Positions 26,267-35,963 of a DNA stretch of 64,000 bases are shown here, in pieces. The DNA lies in contig NZ_LAZS01000012.1 of assembly GCF_002007205.1 (NCBI RefSeq), positions 1-64,000 on the forward strand, in the 5' to 3' direction. The stretch's first letter is position 1; every line of letters begins with the position of its first letter. The notes under the pieces are model-generated. The model made no database searches. It was not told the DNA's origin and worked only from the letters and a program-made list of their open reading frames with translations. Position numbers and translations under genes: made by a program. Origin of the DNA: Ensifer adhaerens (GTDB lineage Bacteria > Pseudomonadota > Alphaproteobacteria > Rhizobiales > Rhizobiaceae).

Positions 26267-27826
26267 GTGAACCGTAGACAGAGACTTGCCGCATCGGCCG
26301 CAGCAATAGCGCTGAGCTTGACCTGCGGCCCGGCCGCAGCCGAAACGCTGAAAATCGCACTCAATGCCGACATCCGCAGCCTCGACCCGGGCGTAAACCG
26401 AGATGCTAACAGCGACGCCGTCGTCTTGCATATGGTCGAGGGTCTCGTCGCATACAGCGAGGACGCCTCGGTAAAACCGCTGCTCGCCAAGGAGGTCGCC
26501 GTCTCGGACGACGACCTGACCTACATTTTCACGCTCAGGGATGGCGTCAAGTTCCATAACGGCAACGTGCTCACATCAGCCGACGTCGTCTGGAACTGGA
26601 ACCGCTACATGGACGAAGCCACGAAATGGCGATGCCGCAACGACTTTGCCGAGGGCGGCGCCGCCCATGTCGTATCGGTCACGGCACCCGACGACAAAAC
26701 CGTCGTGTTCAAGCTCGAAAAGCCGAACGCCCTTTTTCAGGCAACGCTTGCCAGAACCGACTGCGGCATGACCGGCATTCTCGATAAATCATCGTTCAAC
26801 GCCGACGGCTCGTTCAATGTGCCTGTCGGCACCGGTCCCTTCCGGTACAAGGAATGGCGCAAGGGCGAATTCATCGACCTCGAAGCCTTTGCCGACTATG
26901 CGGTACGCAGCGAAGAAAAGCGGGACGGCTACACCGGCGCCAAGCGTCCGCTCGTCTCGGCCGTCCGCTTCGCCGTCATTCCCGACCGCTCCTCCGCCAA
27001 GGCTGCGCTGCTCAATGGCGACATCGATATCGTACCGGACGTTCCCTATGCCGATGTCGAGGAGCTCAAGCAGAACGCCGATACCGCCGTCTCGCTGGCG
27101 ACCAATCCCGGCATCGTCGCGCTCCTGTTGCAGACGCGCGATCCTCTGCTCAAGGACATGCGCATCCGCAAGGCGATCGCCATGGCTCTCGACACCAAGA
27201 CCATGGTCGAGGGAATTACGCTCGGTCTCGGCAAGGCCAACAACTCGCTGATACCGCCGACCTCAAAGTACCATTCGCCAGCCCAGGGCCAGGGCTACAG
27301 CTACGATCCCGAGGCGGCAAAGGCGCTCCTGCGGGAAGCCGGCTACAACGGCCAACCAATCAAGCTCATCGCCAATACGCGCTACTCCAACACCTACGAC
27401 GCAGCAATCGTGGCACAGGCAATGCTGCAGCAGGTCGGCATAACCGCTGAACTCGAAGTGCTGGAATGGGCGGCACAGCTCGACCGATATCAAAGCGGCA
27501 ATTATACGGCGATGGTATTTCCCTATTCGGGACGCTACGACCCCGCGCTGACCATGGACTCCGTCATGGGCAACAAGGACAAGGAGCCGCGCAAGGTCTG
27601 GGACGATCCGGACGCACAGGCCATGCTCGCCGATGCCGTGCGCTATTCCGATCCCGCCAAGCGCCAGGAGCTCTTCGACAAGCTGCATGCGCGCTTCCTG
27701 GAAACCGTGCCCTTCATCATGCTCTATAACGGGCTCGAGGCGTCGGCTTACCAGAAACACGTCCAGAACTACGCGGCCTCGATCTTCTCCATGCCCAGGG
27801 CATGGGAAGTCACGATCGCCGAGTAA
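26267..27826 (+). CDS. Peptide-type ABC transporter substrate-binding protein (family 5)
   Basis: A 519-residue periplasmic protein beginning with GTG at 26267 after GAGGAG. The signal peptide is about residues 1-25 (MNRRQRLAASAAAIALSLTCG...AAA). It has the SBP_bac_5 fold with ADIRSLDPGVNRD near the N-terminus, GVKFHNGNVLTSADVVW, and VGTGPFRYKEWRKGE. Family members bind oligopeptides, dipeptides, glutathione, nickel or opines. With the C45 hydrolase next door, an amide- or peptide-like ligand is plausible. Permeases and a fused ATPase follow directly. Confidence 0.9.
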   Translation: MNRRQRLAASAAAIALSLTCGPAAAETLKIALNADIRSLDPGVNRDANSDAVVLHMVEGLVAYSEDASVKPLLAKEVAVSDDDLTYIFTLRDGVKFHNGNVLTSADVVWNWNRYMDEATKWRCRNDFAEGGAAHVVSVTAPDDKTVVFKLEKPNALFQATLARTDCGMTGILDKSSFNADGSFNVPVGTGPFRYKEWRKGEFIDLEAFADYAVRSEEKRDGYTGAKRPLVSAVRFAVIPDRSSAKAALLNGDIDIVPDVPYADVEELKQNADTAVSLATNPGIVALLLQTRDPLLKDMRIRKAIAMALDTKTMVEGITLGLGKANNSLIPPTSKYHSPAQGQGYSYDPEAAKALLREAGYNGQPIKLIANTRYSNTYDAAIVAQAMLQQVGITAELEVLEWAAQLDRYQSGNYTAMVFPYSGRYDPALTMDSVMGNKDKEPRKVWDDPDAQAMLADAVRYSDPAKRQELFDKLHARFLETVPFIMLYNGLEASAYQKHVQNYAASIFSMPRAWEVTIAE

Positions 27827-27841
27827 GAAGGTATCGTCGAG

Positions 27842-28786
27842 ATGCTGCGCTTCATCCTGTCGCGAATAGGAATGGCCGTTCCGACGGTCTTCCTCGTCGC
27901 CGTCGTCGTCTTCTTCCTGATCCGCCTCGTTCCCGGTGATCCGGCGGCACTCCTGCTTGGAGACATGGCGTCGCCTGAGAGCGTCGCCGCCCTGCGGTCG
28001 GATCTCGGACTGGACAAGAACATCCTGACGCAGTTTGCGATCTGGTTGACCAACGTGTTCCAGGGCGACCTCGGGACGTCGATCACGACGAAGGAGCCGG
28101 TGGCCCATCTCGTCATCGAGCGTTTCAAGGTGAGCGCCGGCATCGTCCTCGTTGCCGTCGCCCTTGCCTCGCTGGCTGCGGTCCCCGCCGGCTTCATTGC
28201 CGCGCTCCGGCAGAACTCGAAGCTTGATCTGACGCTGGTATCGGTTGCGGCCTTGCTCTTGTCGATCCCGACCTTCTGGCTCGGCCTCGTCATCCTGCTC
28301 ATCTTCGGCCTCAAGCTCGGCTGGTTGCCGGTGGTCGGTTACGTATCGGTTGCCGAAGACCCGAGCCGGGGGCTGCTTTACGTGCTGATGCCGATCCTTA
28401 CCCTGTTCCTGCACGAGATCGGCGTGCTCCTGCGCATGGCCCGCGCCTCGGCGCTCGAAGTCCTAAGGCTCGATTACATTACCCATGCCCGCGCCAAGGG
28501 CCTTCCCGAGCGCACCGTGCTGTGGCGACACGTGTTTCCCAACGCCTTTGCGCCGACGCTGACGCTGATCGGTCTGGTTCTCGGCAACATGCTGGGCGGC
28601 ATCGCCGTCGTCGAGACCGTATTCACCATCCCCGGCCTCGGGCGCCTTCTGGTCGATGCGATCTTCGGCCGTGACTATCCGGTGATCCAGGGATGCCTGC
28701 TGTTCATCGCTGTCATCTACGTGCTGGTCAATCTGATCGTCGACCTCTGCTATCCGCTCTTCGATCCGCGAGTGAAAATCACATGA
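27842..28786 (+). CDS. Peptide-type ABC transporter permease (DppB-like)
   Basis: A 314-residue inner-membrane protein with about six hydrophobic segments. The N-terminus MLRFILSRIGMAVPTVFLVAVVVFFLIRLVPGDP is classical DppB, and the EAA-type loop reads ITHARAKGLPERTVLWRHVFPNAF. It begins 15 bases after the binding-protein stop and overlaps the next permease start by four bases (ATGA). Confidence 0.93.
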   Translation: MLRFILSRIGMAVPTVFLVAVVVFFLIRLVPGDPAALLLGDMASPESVAALRSDLGLDKNILTQFAIWLTNVFQGDLGTSITTKEPVAHLVIERFKVSAGIVLVAVALASLAAVPAGFIAALRQNSKLDLTLVSVAALLLSIPTFWLGLVILLIFGLKLGWLPVVGYVSVAEDPSRGLLYVLMPILTLFLHEIGVLLRMARASALEVLRLDYITHARAKGLPERTVLWRHVFPNAFAPTLTLIGLVLGNMLGGIAVVETVFTIPGLGRLLVDAIFGRDYPVIQGCLLFIAVIYVLVNLIVDLCYPLFDPRVKIT

Positions 28787-29601
28787 AGACCCTTTCTGCC
28801 AATGCGATGGTTGGCGGCCTGTTCGTCGGCGCCTTCGTGATCGCAGCCTGCATCGGTTCGGTCTGGACACCCTACGATCCGATGGCGCTCGACATGAAGG
28901 CGCGCCTGGCCGGACCGTCGACCCAGCACCTGCTCGGCGCCGACGAGTTCGGGCGCGACGTGCTCAGTCGTCTGATGCTCGGCGCCTCGGCAAGCGGCAT
29001 CGTCAGTCTCGCGACCGTTGCGATTGCGACCGTTCTCGGCACCGCGCTCGGCTCGATATCGGGCTATCTCGGCGGATGGACCGACCGGGTGCTCGTCGCC
29101 GTCACCAACGCCCTGCTCGCTTTCCCCGGCATCCTGCTCGCACTCGGCCTGCTCGCGATCTTTGGCGCCAACAAATACGGCATCGTGCTGGCGCTCGGCA
29201 TCGCCTACACGCCTTCAGTCGCCCGGATCGTGCGCGGTACCGTGCTTTCGCTTAGGGAGCGGGAGTTCATAGATGCCTCGCGGATATCAGGTGATTCCGG
29301 GCTTTACACGCTGCTTCGCCACATCCTGCCCAATTGCATCGCCCCGTTGACAGTTCTGACGACATCGATGTTCGGCTGGACCCTGCTTTCGGAGAGCGCC
29401 CTTTCCTTCCTCGGCCTCGGTGTACCCCCACCAGCGCCGACCTGGGGCAACATGCTGGCCGCTGCCCGGCCTTACCTCGCCCAGGCCGCCTGGCTTGCGA
29501 TCTTCCCGGGCCTTTGCATCTCAATTGTGCTGCTCGGCATCAATCTGCTCGGCGACGCACTGCGGGATCGGCTCGATCCGAAAATGAGAGGCATGCAATG
29601 A
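28783..29601 (+). CDS. Peptide-type ABC transporter permease (DppC-like)
   Basis: A 272-residue inner-membrane protein from the ATG at 28783, four-base overlap with dppB-like. It contains the DppC signature GADEFGRDVLSRLMLGA and an EAA loop, FIDASRISGDSGLYTLLRHILPNCI. The stop overlaps the start of the fused ATPase (ATGA). It forms the membrane channel with the DppB-like protein. Confidence 0.93.
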   Translation: MKTLSANAMVGGLFVGAFVIAACIGSVWTPYDPMALDMKARLAGPSTQHLLGADEFGRDVLSRLMLGASASGIVSLATVAIATVLGTALGSISGYLGGWTDRVLVAVTNALLAFPGILLALGLLAIFGANKYGIVLALGIAYTPSVARIVRGTVLSLREREFIDASRISGDSGLYTLLRHILPNCIAPLTVLTTSMFGWTLLSESALSFLGLGVPPPAPTWGNMLAAARPYLAQAAWLAIFPGLCISIVLLGINLLGDALRDRLDPKMRGMQ

Positions 29602-31211
29602 ACACGCCACCCCTCCTCACGGTCGACCGGCTGGTGCTCGGCGCCACAGCCGTCGCCACCCAGGTCGTCAACGGCGTCAGCCTGACGCTTCGCCGCGGCG
29701 AGCGCATCGGCATCGTCGGTGAATCCGGCTCCGGCAAGTCGATGCTGATGCGCGCCGTCATCGGCCTTCTTCCGCCCGCAATCTCCAAGCTCGGCGGCAG
29801 CGTCCGGTTCGAGGATCGCGACATGGGAGATCTCCAGCCTGAGGAACTGCGCAAGCTGCGCGGCAAGGGCATAGGGCTCATCTTTCAGGAGCCGATGACC
29901 TCACTCAACCCTGCGCTCACAATCGGCCACCAATTGGAGGAAGGCCTGGCACTGCATACCGCGATGGATGCCACGGGACGCCGGGACGCAATCCTGGCGA
30001 TGTTGAGGCGTGTCGGCATTGCCGATCCCGATGCCGCCGTTCGCGCCTTTCCGCACGAGTTTTCAGGAGGCATGCGCCAGCGCATCATGATCGCATCCGT
30101 CATGTTGCTGGAGCCGGCACTGTTGATCGCCGACGAGCCGACGACCGCACTCGACGCCGTCGTCCAGCGAGAGGTGCTGGAACTCTTGCATGCCCTGGTG
30201 GAGGAGAAAGGCACCGCAATGGTGCTTATCAGCCACGACATGGCGATGGTGGCCCAGTACACCGATCGCGTGCTGGTCATGCAGAAGGGCGTCTGCGTCG
30301 AGGAAGGAGCGACCAGCGAACTGTTGCGCGCTCCGCGCCACGAGTACACCCGGAAACTTTTGTCCGCCCTTCCCCGCCGCGCGCCGGCACGCGCGATCGC
30401 ACCCAACGCGCCGCTTGCCAGCGTCAGAAACATGAAACTTGCCTATGGCAGCGGCAGCAGCGCCAAGGCTGTGCTGCACGGCATTGACCTCGACATCCAT
30501 CCCGGCGAGATCGTCGCGCTGGTTGGGGGATCGGGTTCCGGCAAGACGACGCTTGGCCGCATCATCGCAGGGCTGCTACAGCCGAACGAAGGCACACTGA
30601 CCTTCCGCGGCCAGGCGGTGAACAGGAAAAGCGGCGGCTACGCCGATTACCGTGCGAATTGCCAGATGGTGTTTCAGGATCCCTACTCCTCGCTTGATCC
30701 CAGGATGCGTGTGCGCGAGATCGTCGCCGCGCCGCTCCGGCACGAAAAGTCGATGCATTCGACCGCACGCCGCGAGCGGGTGAACGAAGTCTTGAGCGAG
30801 GTCGGGCTCGGTCCGCAATTCGCCGATCGTTTTCCGCATCAGCTCTCGGGCGGACAAAGGCAGCGTGTTGCGATCGCCCGTGCGCTCGCTCGCCGGCCGG
30901 ACCTCGTCATCGCCGACGAAGCGGTCTCGGCTCTCGACATGACCGTAAAGGCCCAGATCCTCAAACTGTTGTCGCAGTTGCAGGAACAGCAGGGATTTGC
31001 GTGCCTTTTCATCTCGCACGACCTTGGCGTCGTCGAACAAATCGCCGATCGCGTCGTGGTAATGCATCGCGGCGTCATCGAGGAGCAGGGCAGCCGTGAT
31101 GAAATCTTCGATCGGCCGACGTCGTCCTACACGAGGAAACTCCTGTCGGCGGTTCCCATGCTTACTCCGGCTGACGGCGGCGGCATCGACCTCGTCTGGC
31201 GAGCGGCTTAA
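29598..31211 (+). CDS. Fused double ATP-binding protein of peptide ABC transporter (DppD-DppF fusion)
   Basis: A 537-residue protein with two complete ATPase domains. The first has Walker A GESGSGKSM, signature FSGGMRQRIMIA and Walker B LLIADEPTTALD. The second has GGSGSGKTTL, LSGGQRQRVAIA and LVIADEAVSALD. It corresponds to DppD and DppF joined in one chain, as in GsiA-type systems. Start at 29598 by ATGA overlap. Both sites look catalytically intact. Confidence 0.92.
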   Translation: MNTPPLLTVDRLVLGATAVATQVVNGVSLTLRRGERIGIVGESGSGKSMLMRAVIGLLPPAISKLGGSVRFEDRDMGDLQPEELRKLRGKGIGLIFQEPMTSLNPALTIGHQLEEGLALHTAMDATGRRDAILAMLRRVGIADPDAAVRAFPHEFSGGMRQRIMIASVMLLEPALLIADEPTTALDAVVQREVLELLHALVEEKGTAMVLISHDMAMVAQYTDRVLVMQKGVCVEEGATSELLRAPRHEYTRKLLSALPRRAPARAIAPNAPLASVRNMKLAYGSGSSAKAVLHGIDLDIHPGEIVALVGGSGSGKTTLGRIIAGLLQPNEGTLTFRGQAVNRKSGGYADYRANCQMVFQDPYSSLDPRMRVREIVAAPLRHEKSMHSTARRERVNEVLSEVGLGPQFADRFPHQLSGGQRQRVAIARALARRPDLVIADEAVSALDMTVKAQILKLLSQLQEQQGFACLFISHDLGVVEQIADRVVVMHRGVIEEQGSRDEIFDRPTSSYTRKLLSAVPMLTPADGGGIDLVWRAA

Positions 31212-31362
31212 TCCAGGCGTTCAGCAGTAGCGGACGGCACAGTCTCGGCTGCCTTGCTGCTGCGCCGCCATTGTTGGCGATCAGGAATAGCCGGCAAGGC
31301 CCGCTGGCCCGATCAATTCACCTCGCGCGAACGAGGCGATGAACATTCATCAAAGGCTCTCC

Positions 31363-32802
31363 ATGGCTCACTATCCAGACATTCTGCTTCACATCGATGG
31401 CATCTGGCGCGCCGCACGCTCCGGCAAGACCATTCCCGTCATCGACCCTGCCAGCGAGGAAACGATCGGTCAGGTGGCCTGGGCCGAGGTGGAGGATCTG
31501 GACGAGGCGCTTGCGTCCGCCGAGAAGGGTTTCAAGACGTGGCGGGCCACGTCCGCCTTCGACCGCGCCCAGGTGATGCGGTCGGCAGCCGCCCTGCTTC
31601 GCGAAAGGGCCGGCGACATCGCCTGTCTGATGACCCGCGAACAGGGCAAGCCCCTTGCCCAGTCGAAGGGCGAGATCCTCAGCGCGGCCGAAATCATCGA
31701 GTGGTTCGCCGAGGAAGGAAAGCGCGCCTACGGCCAGATCATTCCGCCGCGTTCGCCCGACGTCACCCAGATGACCGTCAAGCTGCCGGTCGGTCCCGTT
31801 GCCGCCTTCACGCCCTGGAACTTCCCGATCAACCAGGTGGTGCGCAAGCTGTCGGCGGCGCTGGCCACCGGATGCTCGATCATCGTCAAGGCGCCGGAGG
31901 AGACGCCGGCGTCGCCGGCCGAGCTCATCCGCTGCTTCGTCGACGCCGGGCTTCCGGCCGGCGTCGTCAATCTCGTCTACGGTGTGCCCTCGGTCATCTC
32001 GGAATATCTGATCGCCCATCCGGTGATCCGCAAGATGTCGTTTACCGGCTCGACCCCGGTCGGCAAGCTGCTCGCCGCCCTTGCCGGCCAGCACATGAAG
32101 CGCGCAACGATGGAACTGGGCGGGCATGCGCCTGTCATCGTCACCGATGACGCCGATGTCGAGCGCGCCGTCGCCGTCATGGCCGGCAGCAAGTACCGCA
32201 ACGCCGGCCAGGTCTGCGTGTCGCCCACCCGCTTCCTCGTGCAGGAGCGCGTCGCGGACCAGTTCCTCGACGGCTTCGTCGCCGCGTCGAAAAAGATCAG
32301 GGTCGGCAACGGTCTCGAAGCCGGTATCGACATGGGGCCGCTTGCCAACGAGCGGCGCATCCCGGCGATCGAGAGCCTGGTCGCCGACGCGGTGGAACAT
32401 GGCGCCCGGCTGGCAACCGGCGGCCATCGCATCGGCAACCGTGGCTACTTCTTCGAGCCGACGGTGCTGGCGGACGTGCCGCTTTCCGCGCGGATCATGA
32501 ACGACGAGCCTTTCGGCCCCGTCTCGATCATCAACCGGTTCCAGGATCTGGACGAGGCGATCGATGAGGCCAATCGCCTGCCCTTCGGCCTTGCGGCCTA
32601 CGCCTTCACCGGATCGGAGCGCAGCGCCCATCGCCTCGCAAGCGAGGTCGAAAGCGGCATGATTTCGATCAACCATCTGGGCCTCGCACTGCCGGAAGTC
32701 CCCTTCGGCGGCATCAAGGATTCCGGTCACGGTACCGAGGGCGGTTCCGAGGCGATCGAAGCCTATCTGGAAACGCGCTTCGTCACGCGAAAGAGCGTCT
32801 GA
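31363..32802 (+). CDS. NAD(P)-dependent aldehyde dehydrogenase (semialdehyde dehydrogenase-like)
   Basis: A 479-residue ALDH. The ATG at 31363 has AAAGG six bases upstream; the earlier ATG at 31339 has its purine run only two bases away and is less likely. E251 (MELGGHAP) and C285 ([11 protein letters not shown]) are the catalytic residues, and [13 protein letters not shown] near the C-terminus is seen in succinate-semialdehyde dehydrogenase relatives. Following the peptide importer after 151 bases, it could oxidise the aldehyde made by the omega-aminotransferase. Confidence 0.88.
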   Translation: MAHYPDILLHIDGIWRAARSGKTIPVIDPASEETIGQVAWAEVEDLDEALASAEKGFKTWRATSAFDRAQVMRSAAALLRERAGDIACLMTREQGKPLAQSKGEILSAAEIIEWFAEEGKRAYGQIIPPRSPDVTQMTVKLPVGPVAAFTPWNFPINQVVRKLSAALATGCSIIVKAPEETPASPAELIRCFVDAGLPAGVVNLVYGVPSVISEYLIAHPVIRKMSFTGSTPVGKLLAALAGQHMKRATMELGGHAPVIVTDDADVERAVAVMAGSKYRNAGQVCVSPTRFLVQERVADQFLDGFVAASKKIRVGNGLEAGIDMGPLANERRIPAIESLVADAVEHGARLATGGHRIGNRGYFFEPTVLADVPLSARIMNDEPFGPVSIINRFQDLDEAIDEANRLPFGLAAYAFTGSERSAHRLASEVESGMISINHLGLALPEVPFGGIKDSGHGTEGGSEAIEAYLETRFVTRKSV

Positions 32803-32869
32803 GCCGACAGAGCGAGTGCACCCGCCCTCGGCGACTGCCGGCGCCCCCTGGGCGCCATCCAACTTCTTC

Positions 32870-33019
32870 TCTTCTAAAACTCGGACTTCAACTTGCGTTA
32901 CCATCGCCGCGACTGTTTCGAGATCGAACGCTCCTTCCGTCCACCTCCGGAACTGACACTGGAACGGAACGACGAGGCGCGATCCTGTCTTCATCAGCAT
33001 CGACGTTTCGACGCCCTGA
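32870..33019 (-). pseudogene. Decayed fragment of an aconitase C-terminus
   Basis: On the reverse strand from about 33004 the frame reads VDADEDRIAPRRSVPVSV, matching VNAEEDALAPRCSVPVSV of the aconitase at the right edge of the window. After one extra base the reading continues in another frame as FDLETVAAMVTQVEVRVL, matching FTFEATAAIETRAEIRIL. The DNA is also clearly similar, with about 30 of 33 bases matching in the best stretch. The fragment sits immediately downstream of the siderophore-interacting protein stop, lacks the rest of the enzyme, and contains a frameshift, so it is a remnant. Confidence 0.75.
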
Positions 33020-33022
33020 GGC

Positions 33023-34090
33023 TTATGCGATCTTCGGATCTCTTTCCCAATACCAAGCGACATACATCTTGCTGCGATCGTGTTGCCGCGCCTTGAGGTC
33101 CGCCTTGATCGCTCGTATGTCTTTTTTCTCGCAGGCAGCCCAGATGAAGGTCTCGTCATCTGCGGCTTCAATCGCTGCTTTCGCCTCTGAGACGAGAACG
33201 TCGGCGGTGTCCTCCCGGTAGCCCGCCCGGTGCAACCAACGCACGTTGAGCAGGCTATCGGTTAGAAGCACCTGCTCTTCGTCCTTGTCCTCAACCTCGA
33301 TGATCGCTCGTATCTGTGTTCCGGCCGCCGCCTCGGCTGCGATACGTGCAATCGCTGGTAATGCGCTCTCGTCCCCGATCAGCAAAATGGACCGCGCTTC
33401 TGGTAAACCGCCTGCGCCAGGCCCGAGAAGAGCGACCGCGTCTCCCGGCTGGGCGTCGCGCGCAAAGTCCGCGCCTGGTGTCGATACGCCGGGTACGGGA
33501 TGCTGCAAGAAATCGATCCACAACTCGCCCCGATCGCAATCGACGGCGCGGATGGTATAGACCCGAACAAGCAGCTCGTTCTCACCCTCCGGCCAGGCGA
33601 TACGGCCGTCTTCTCGGAAGCCGGGCCAGACCGGCGGCTTGCCCTTCGGCGGCACCAGCAGGCGGACATGCATGTCGCCGCCCACGAAGGGGTTTACATC
33701 GGCGCAGGAAAATATCACGCGCCGCATATGGGGAGTGACATCGTGTGCCGAGACGACTTGCACTTCATGAAGGTTCGGGAGCACCGACAACGACGTCGGC
33801 TCCGACCACGTCAATTCAAACGGCTGGCCTTCGGCAAAGTAGAAAAGATGTTCGGCCAGGATCGTGCGGCTCATGTGCAGCATTTCACGCGTCGGGCAGT
33901 CGAGCTCGATCAACAACTGGGCCTTTTCGATCCTGATGTGGGCGACACCGAGCTTGCTTCGCAACACCGCCAAGTCGTCTTTACGTTCGACCTCGGCATG
34001 TTCGACGAAATGCTCGCAGATCTCGTCGAGCATGTCGGCCGGGCTGACGGGGACGGCTATACCGGACAGCTTGAAATTAGCCGCGTTCAT
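33023..34090 (-). CDS. Siderophore-interacting protein (ferric-siderophore reductase) with N-terminal DUF2218-like domain
   Basis: A 355-residue cytosolic protein. Residues about 1-95 resemble DUF2218, often found alone; about 100-245 form the FAD-binding SIP barrel (VTPHMRRVIFSC, RVYTIRA) and the rest the NAD(P)H domain ending AWYWERD. SIP proteins reduce Fe(III)-siderophores with NAD(P)H to release iron. It overlaps the ATPase gene by four bases (ATGA) as last gene of the uptake operon. Confidence 0.9.
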   Translation of the reverse strand: MNAANFKLSGIAVPVSPADMLDEICEHFVEHAEVERKDDLAVLRSKLGVAHIRIEKAQLLIELDCPTREMLHMSRTILAEHLFYFAEGQPFELTWSEPTSLSVLPNLHEVQVVSAHDVTPHMRRVIFSCADVNPFVGGDMHVRLLVPPKGKPPVWPGFREDGRIAWPEGENELLVRVYTIRAVDCDRGELWIDFLQHPVPGVSTPGADFARDAQPGDAVALLGPGAGGLPEARSILLIGDESALPAIARIAAEAAAGTQIRAIIEVEDKDEEQVLLTDSLLNVRWLHRAGYREDTADVLVSEAKAAIEAADDETFIWAACEKKDIRAIKADLKARQHDRSKMYVAWYWERDPKIA

Positions 34091-34926
34091 GCGCTCTCCT
34101 TTTGTGATGCATCACCCATGCCGCCGATGGCGATCATCCGGTGTCGCCCGATCGGCAGCATGATTGGCCGGCCCGATGTGGGGTCGCTGATGACGCGACT
34201 ATCGAGGCCGAAAACCTGTCGTACGGTCGCTTCGGTGAGCACCTCTTCCGGCGTGCCCGATATTTGCACGCGTCCATCGGCGATCGCGACGAGATGATCG
34301 GCATAGCGCGCAGCAAGGTTGAGATCGTGCAGCACCATGACGACCGTCGTGCCGCGCGTACCGTTGAGATCGGTCAGGAGGTCGAGCACTTCGATCTGAT
34401 GGTTGATGTCGAGAAAGGTCGTCGGTTCATCGAGCAGCAAGATGTCGGTCTGCTGCGCAAGCGCCATCGCGATCCAAACACGCTGCCGTTGACCGCCGGA
34501 GAGTTCGTCGATCGGCCGTTCGGCAAGGTCGATTGTCTTTGTCGCCGTAAGCGCGCTGTCGACCGCCTCGTCGTCCTGTCGCGTCCAGCGGGAAAACAGG
34601 CTTTGATGCGGATGCCGTCCCCTGCTGACGAGGTCGGCCACGGTGATCCCTTCCGGCGCGATCGGCGATTGCGGCAGCAGACCCAGCGTCCGGGCGAGCT
34701 CTCTCGACGGCGTCCGGTGGATGGACTTGCCGTCAAGCATAACCTGTCCTGCGCTTGGTGCGATCAATCGCGAGAGCGTGCGCAGAAACGTGGATTTGCC
34801 ACAGGCATTGGCGCCGACGATCACCGTGACTTTGCCCGGGGGAATGGTGAGGTCGAGCCCGTGCAGGATTTCGGTATTGTCGTAGCCGGCCGTCAATCCG
34901 CTGGCGACGAGCAGATGATCGGTCAT
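34087..34926 (-). CDS. Ferric-siderophore ABC transporter ATP-binding protein
   Basis: A 279-residue FecE/FepC-type ATPase with Walker A VGANACGKSTFLR, signature ELSGGQRQRVWIAMALAQ and Walker B ILLLDEPTTFLD, the TTFLD form typical of iron-siderophore importers. It overlaps its neighbours on both sides by four bases, so translation is coupled through the operon. Confidence 0.94.
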   Translation of the reverse strand: MTDHLLVASGLTAGYDNTEILHGLDLTIPPGKVTVIVGANACGKSTFLRTLSRLIAPSAGQVMLDGKSIHRTPSRELARTLGLLPQSPIAPEGITVADLVSRGRHPHQSLFSRWTRQDDEAVDSALTATKTIDLAERPIDELSGGQRQRVWIAMALAQQTDILLLDEPTTFLDINHQIEVLDLLTDLNGTRGTTVVMVLHDLNLAARYADHLVAIADGRVQISGTPEEVLTEATVRQVFGLDSRVISDPTSGRPIMLPIGRHRMIAIGGMGDASQKESA

Positions 34927-35963
34927 AACGACCCTCCGATCCGATTGATGCGAACGATGAGGTAAATGAGGTAAGGCGCACCAAGCGCTCCGGTGACGAC
35001 GCCGACCGGGTAGCGGCCCGGCAGAACGTGTTGCCCGACGTAATCGGCCAAAAGCACGAGCACGGCGCCCGTCAGCGCAGCGGGTGTGAGCAGCGAGCCA
35101 TCGTTTCGCACGATCCGGCCGGCGATCGGTCCCGAAAGGAATGCGACGAAAGCGATCGGTCCCGTCGCTGCGGTCGCCGATGCGATCAGGCCGACCGCAG
35201 CGACGATCACGAGCATTCGTGTCTGCGAGACCCTGGTGCCAAGGGCCGCCGCCGTATCGTCACCCAGCCGCAGCGTCTCGAGATCGCGACCGCGAACGAG
35301 CAGTAGCCCGCCGAAGAAGAGGAGGGCAAGCAGAAGCGGCAGCGCCTGGCCAAGCTGCGCGCCGTTGACGCTACCTGTCAGCCAACGCATCGCTTCCTGC
35401 AGGTTCCAGTCAGGTGCCGACTGCAGGATGTAGGCGATAACACTTTGCAGCATGGCGGAGACGCCGATGCCGACCAGGATCAGCCTGGTGCCGGCGACCC
35501 CGTTGCGGAAGGAAAGGCCGTAGACGAGCAGCGCAACCCCAAGTCCCGCAACAATGGCGACGACCGAAACCATCGGCCCGTTCATCGACAGGACGGCAAT
35601 GGCGAAAACCGCAGCCGCCCCTGCCCCGGAGCTAATTCCGATGATATCGGGGCTGGCGAGCGGATTGCGCAACATGACCTGGAATGCCACGCCGCCCAGT
35701 CCAAAGCACAAGCCCGCAAGGATCGACAGCACGGCGCGAGGTAATCTCAGTTGCCCGACCGTAAAGGACGCGCCCGAAACCGGTTCTCCGACGAGCACGC
35801 GCAGAACGTCGCCCGGCGGCGTGATGGATTGCCCAACCGACAAGGTGACGGCGAAAATCGCTGCGACCAGGGTCAGTAGCACCGCAAGAACGAGCCTGTA
35901 CCTGCGCGCGCTTTTGCGGCGGTGTGCGATGACACCATCAATGGTGGACGAGGGAATTGTCAC
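34923..35963 (-). CDS. Ferric-siderophore ABC transporter permease (FecCD family, second)
   Basis: A 346-residue membrane protein starting with GTG at 35963, four-base overlap (GTGA) with the upstream permease stop; a longer open frame through that gene is a shadow. It has about ten hydrophobic segments and family motifs such as LRLPRAVLSILAGLCFGLGG, NPLASPDIIGISSGAGAA and GPIAFVAFLSGPIAGRI. Confidence 0.9.
   Translation of the reverse strand: MTIPSSTIDGVIAHRRKSARRYRLVLAVLLTLVAAIFAVTLSVGQSITPPGDVLRVLVGEPVSGASFTVGQLRLPRAVLSILAGLCFGLGGVAFQVMLRNPLASPDIIGISSGAGAAAVFAIAVLSMNGPMVSVVAIVAGLGVALLVYGLSFRNGVAGTRLILVGIGVSAMLQSVIAYILQSAPDWNLQEAMRWLTGSVNGAQLGQALPLLLALLFFGGLLLVRGRDLETLRLGDDTAAALGTRVSQTRMLVIVAAVGLIASATAATGPIAFVAFLSGPIAGRIVRNDGSLLTPAALTGAVLVLLADYVGQHVLPGRYPVGVVTGALGAPYLIYLIVRINRIGGSL

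Noticed and set aside
31318-33171. Minus-strand 617-codon open frame
   Set aside because: Mostly antisense to the aldehyde dehydrogenase at 31363. Only the segment 32870-33019 has meaning, as an aconitase remnant.
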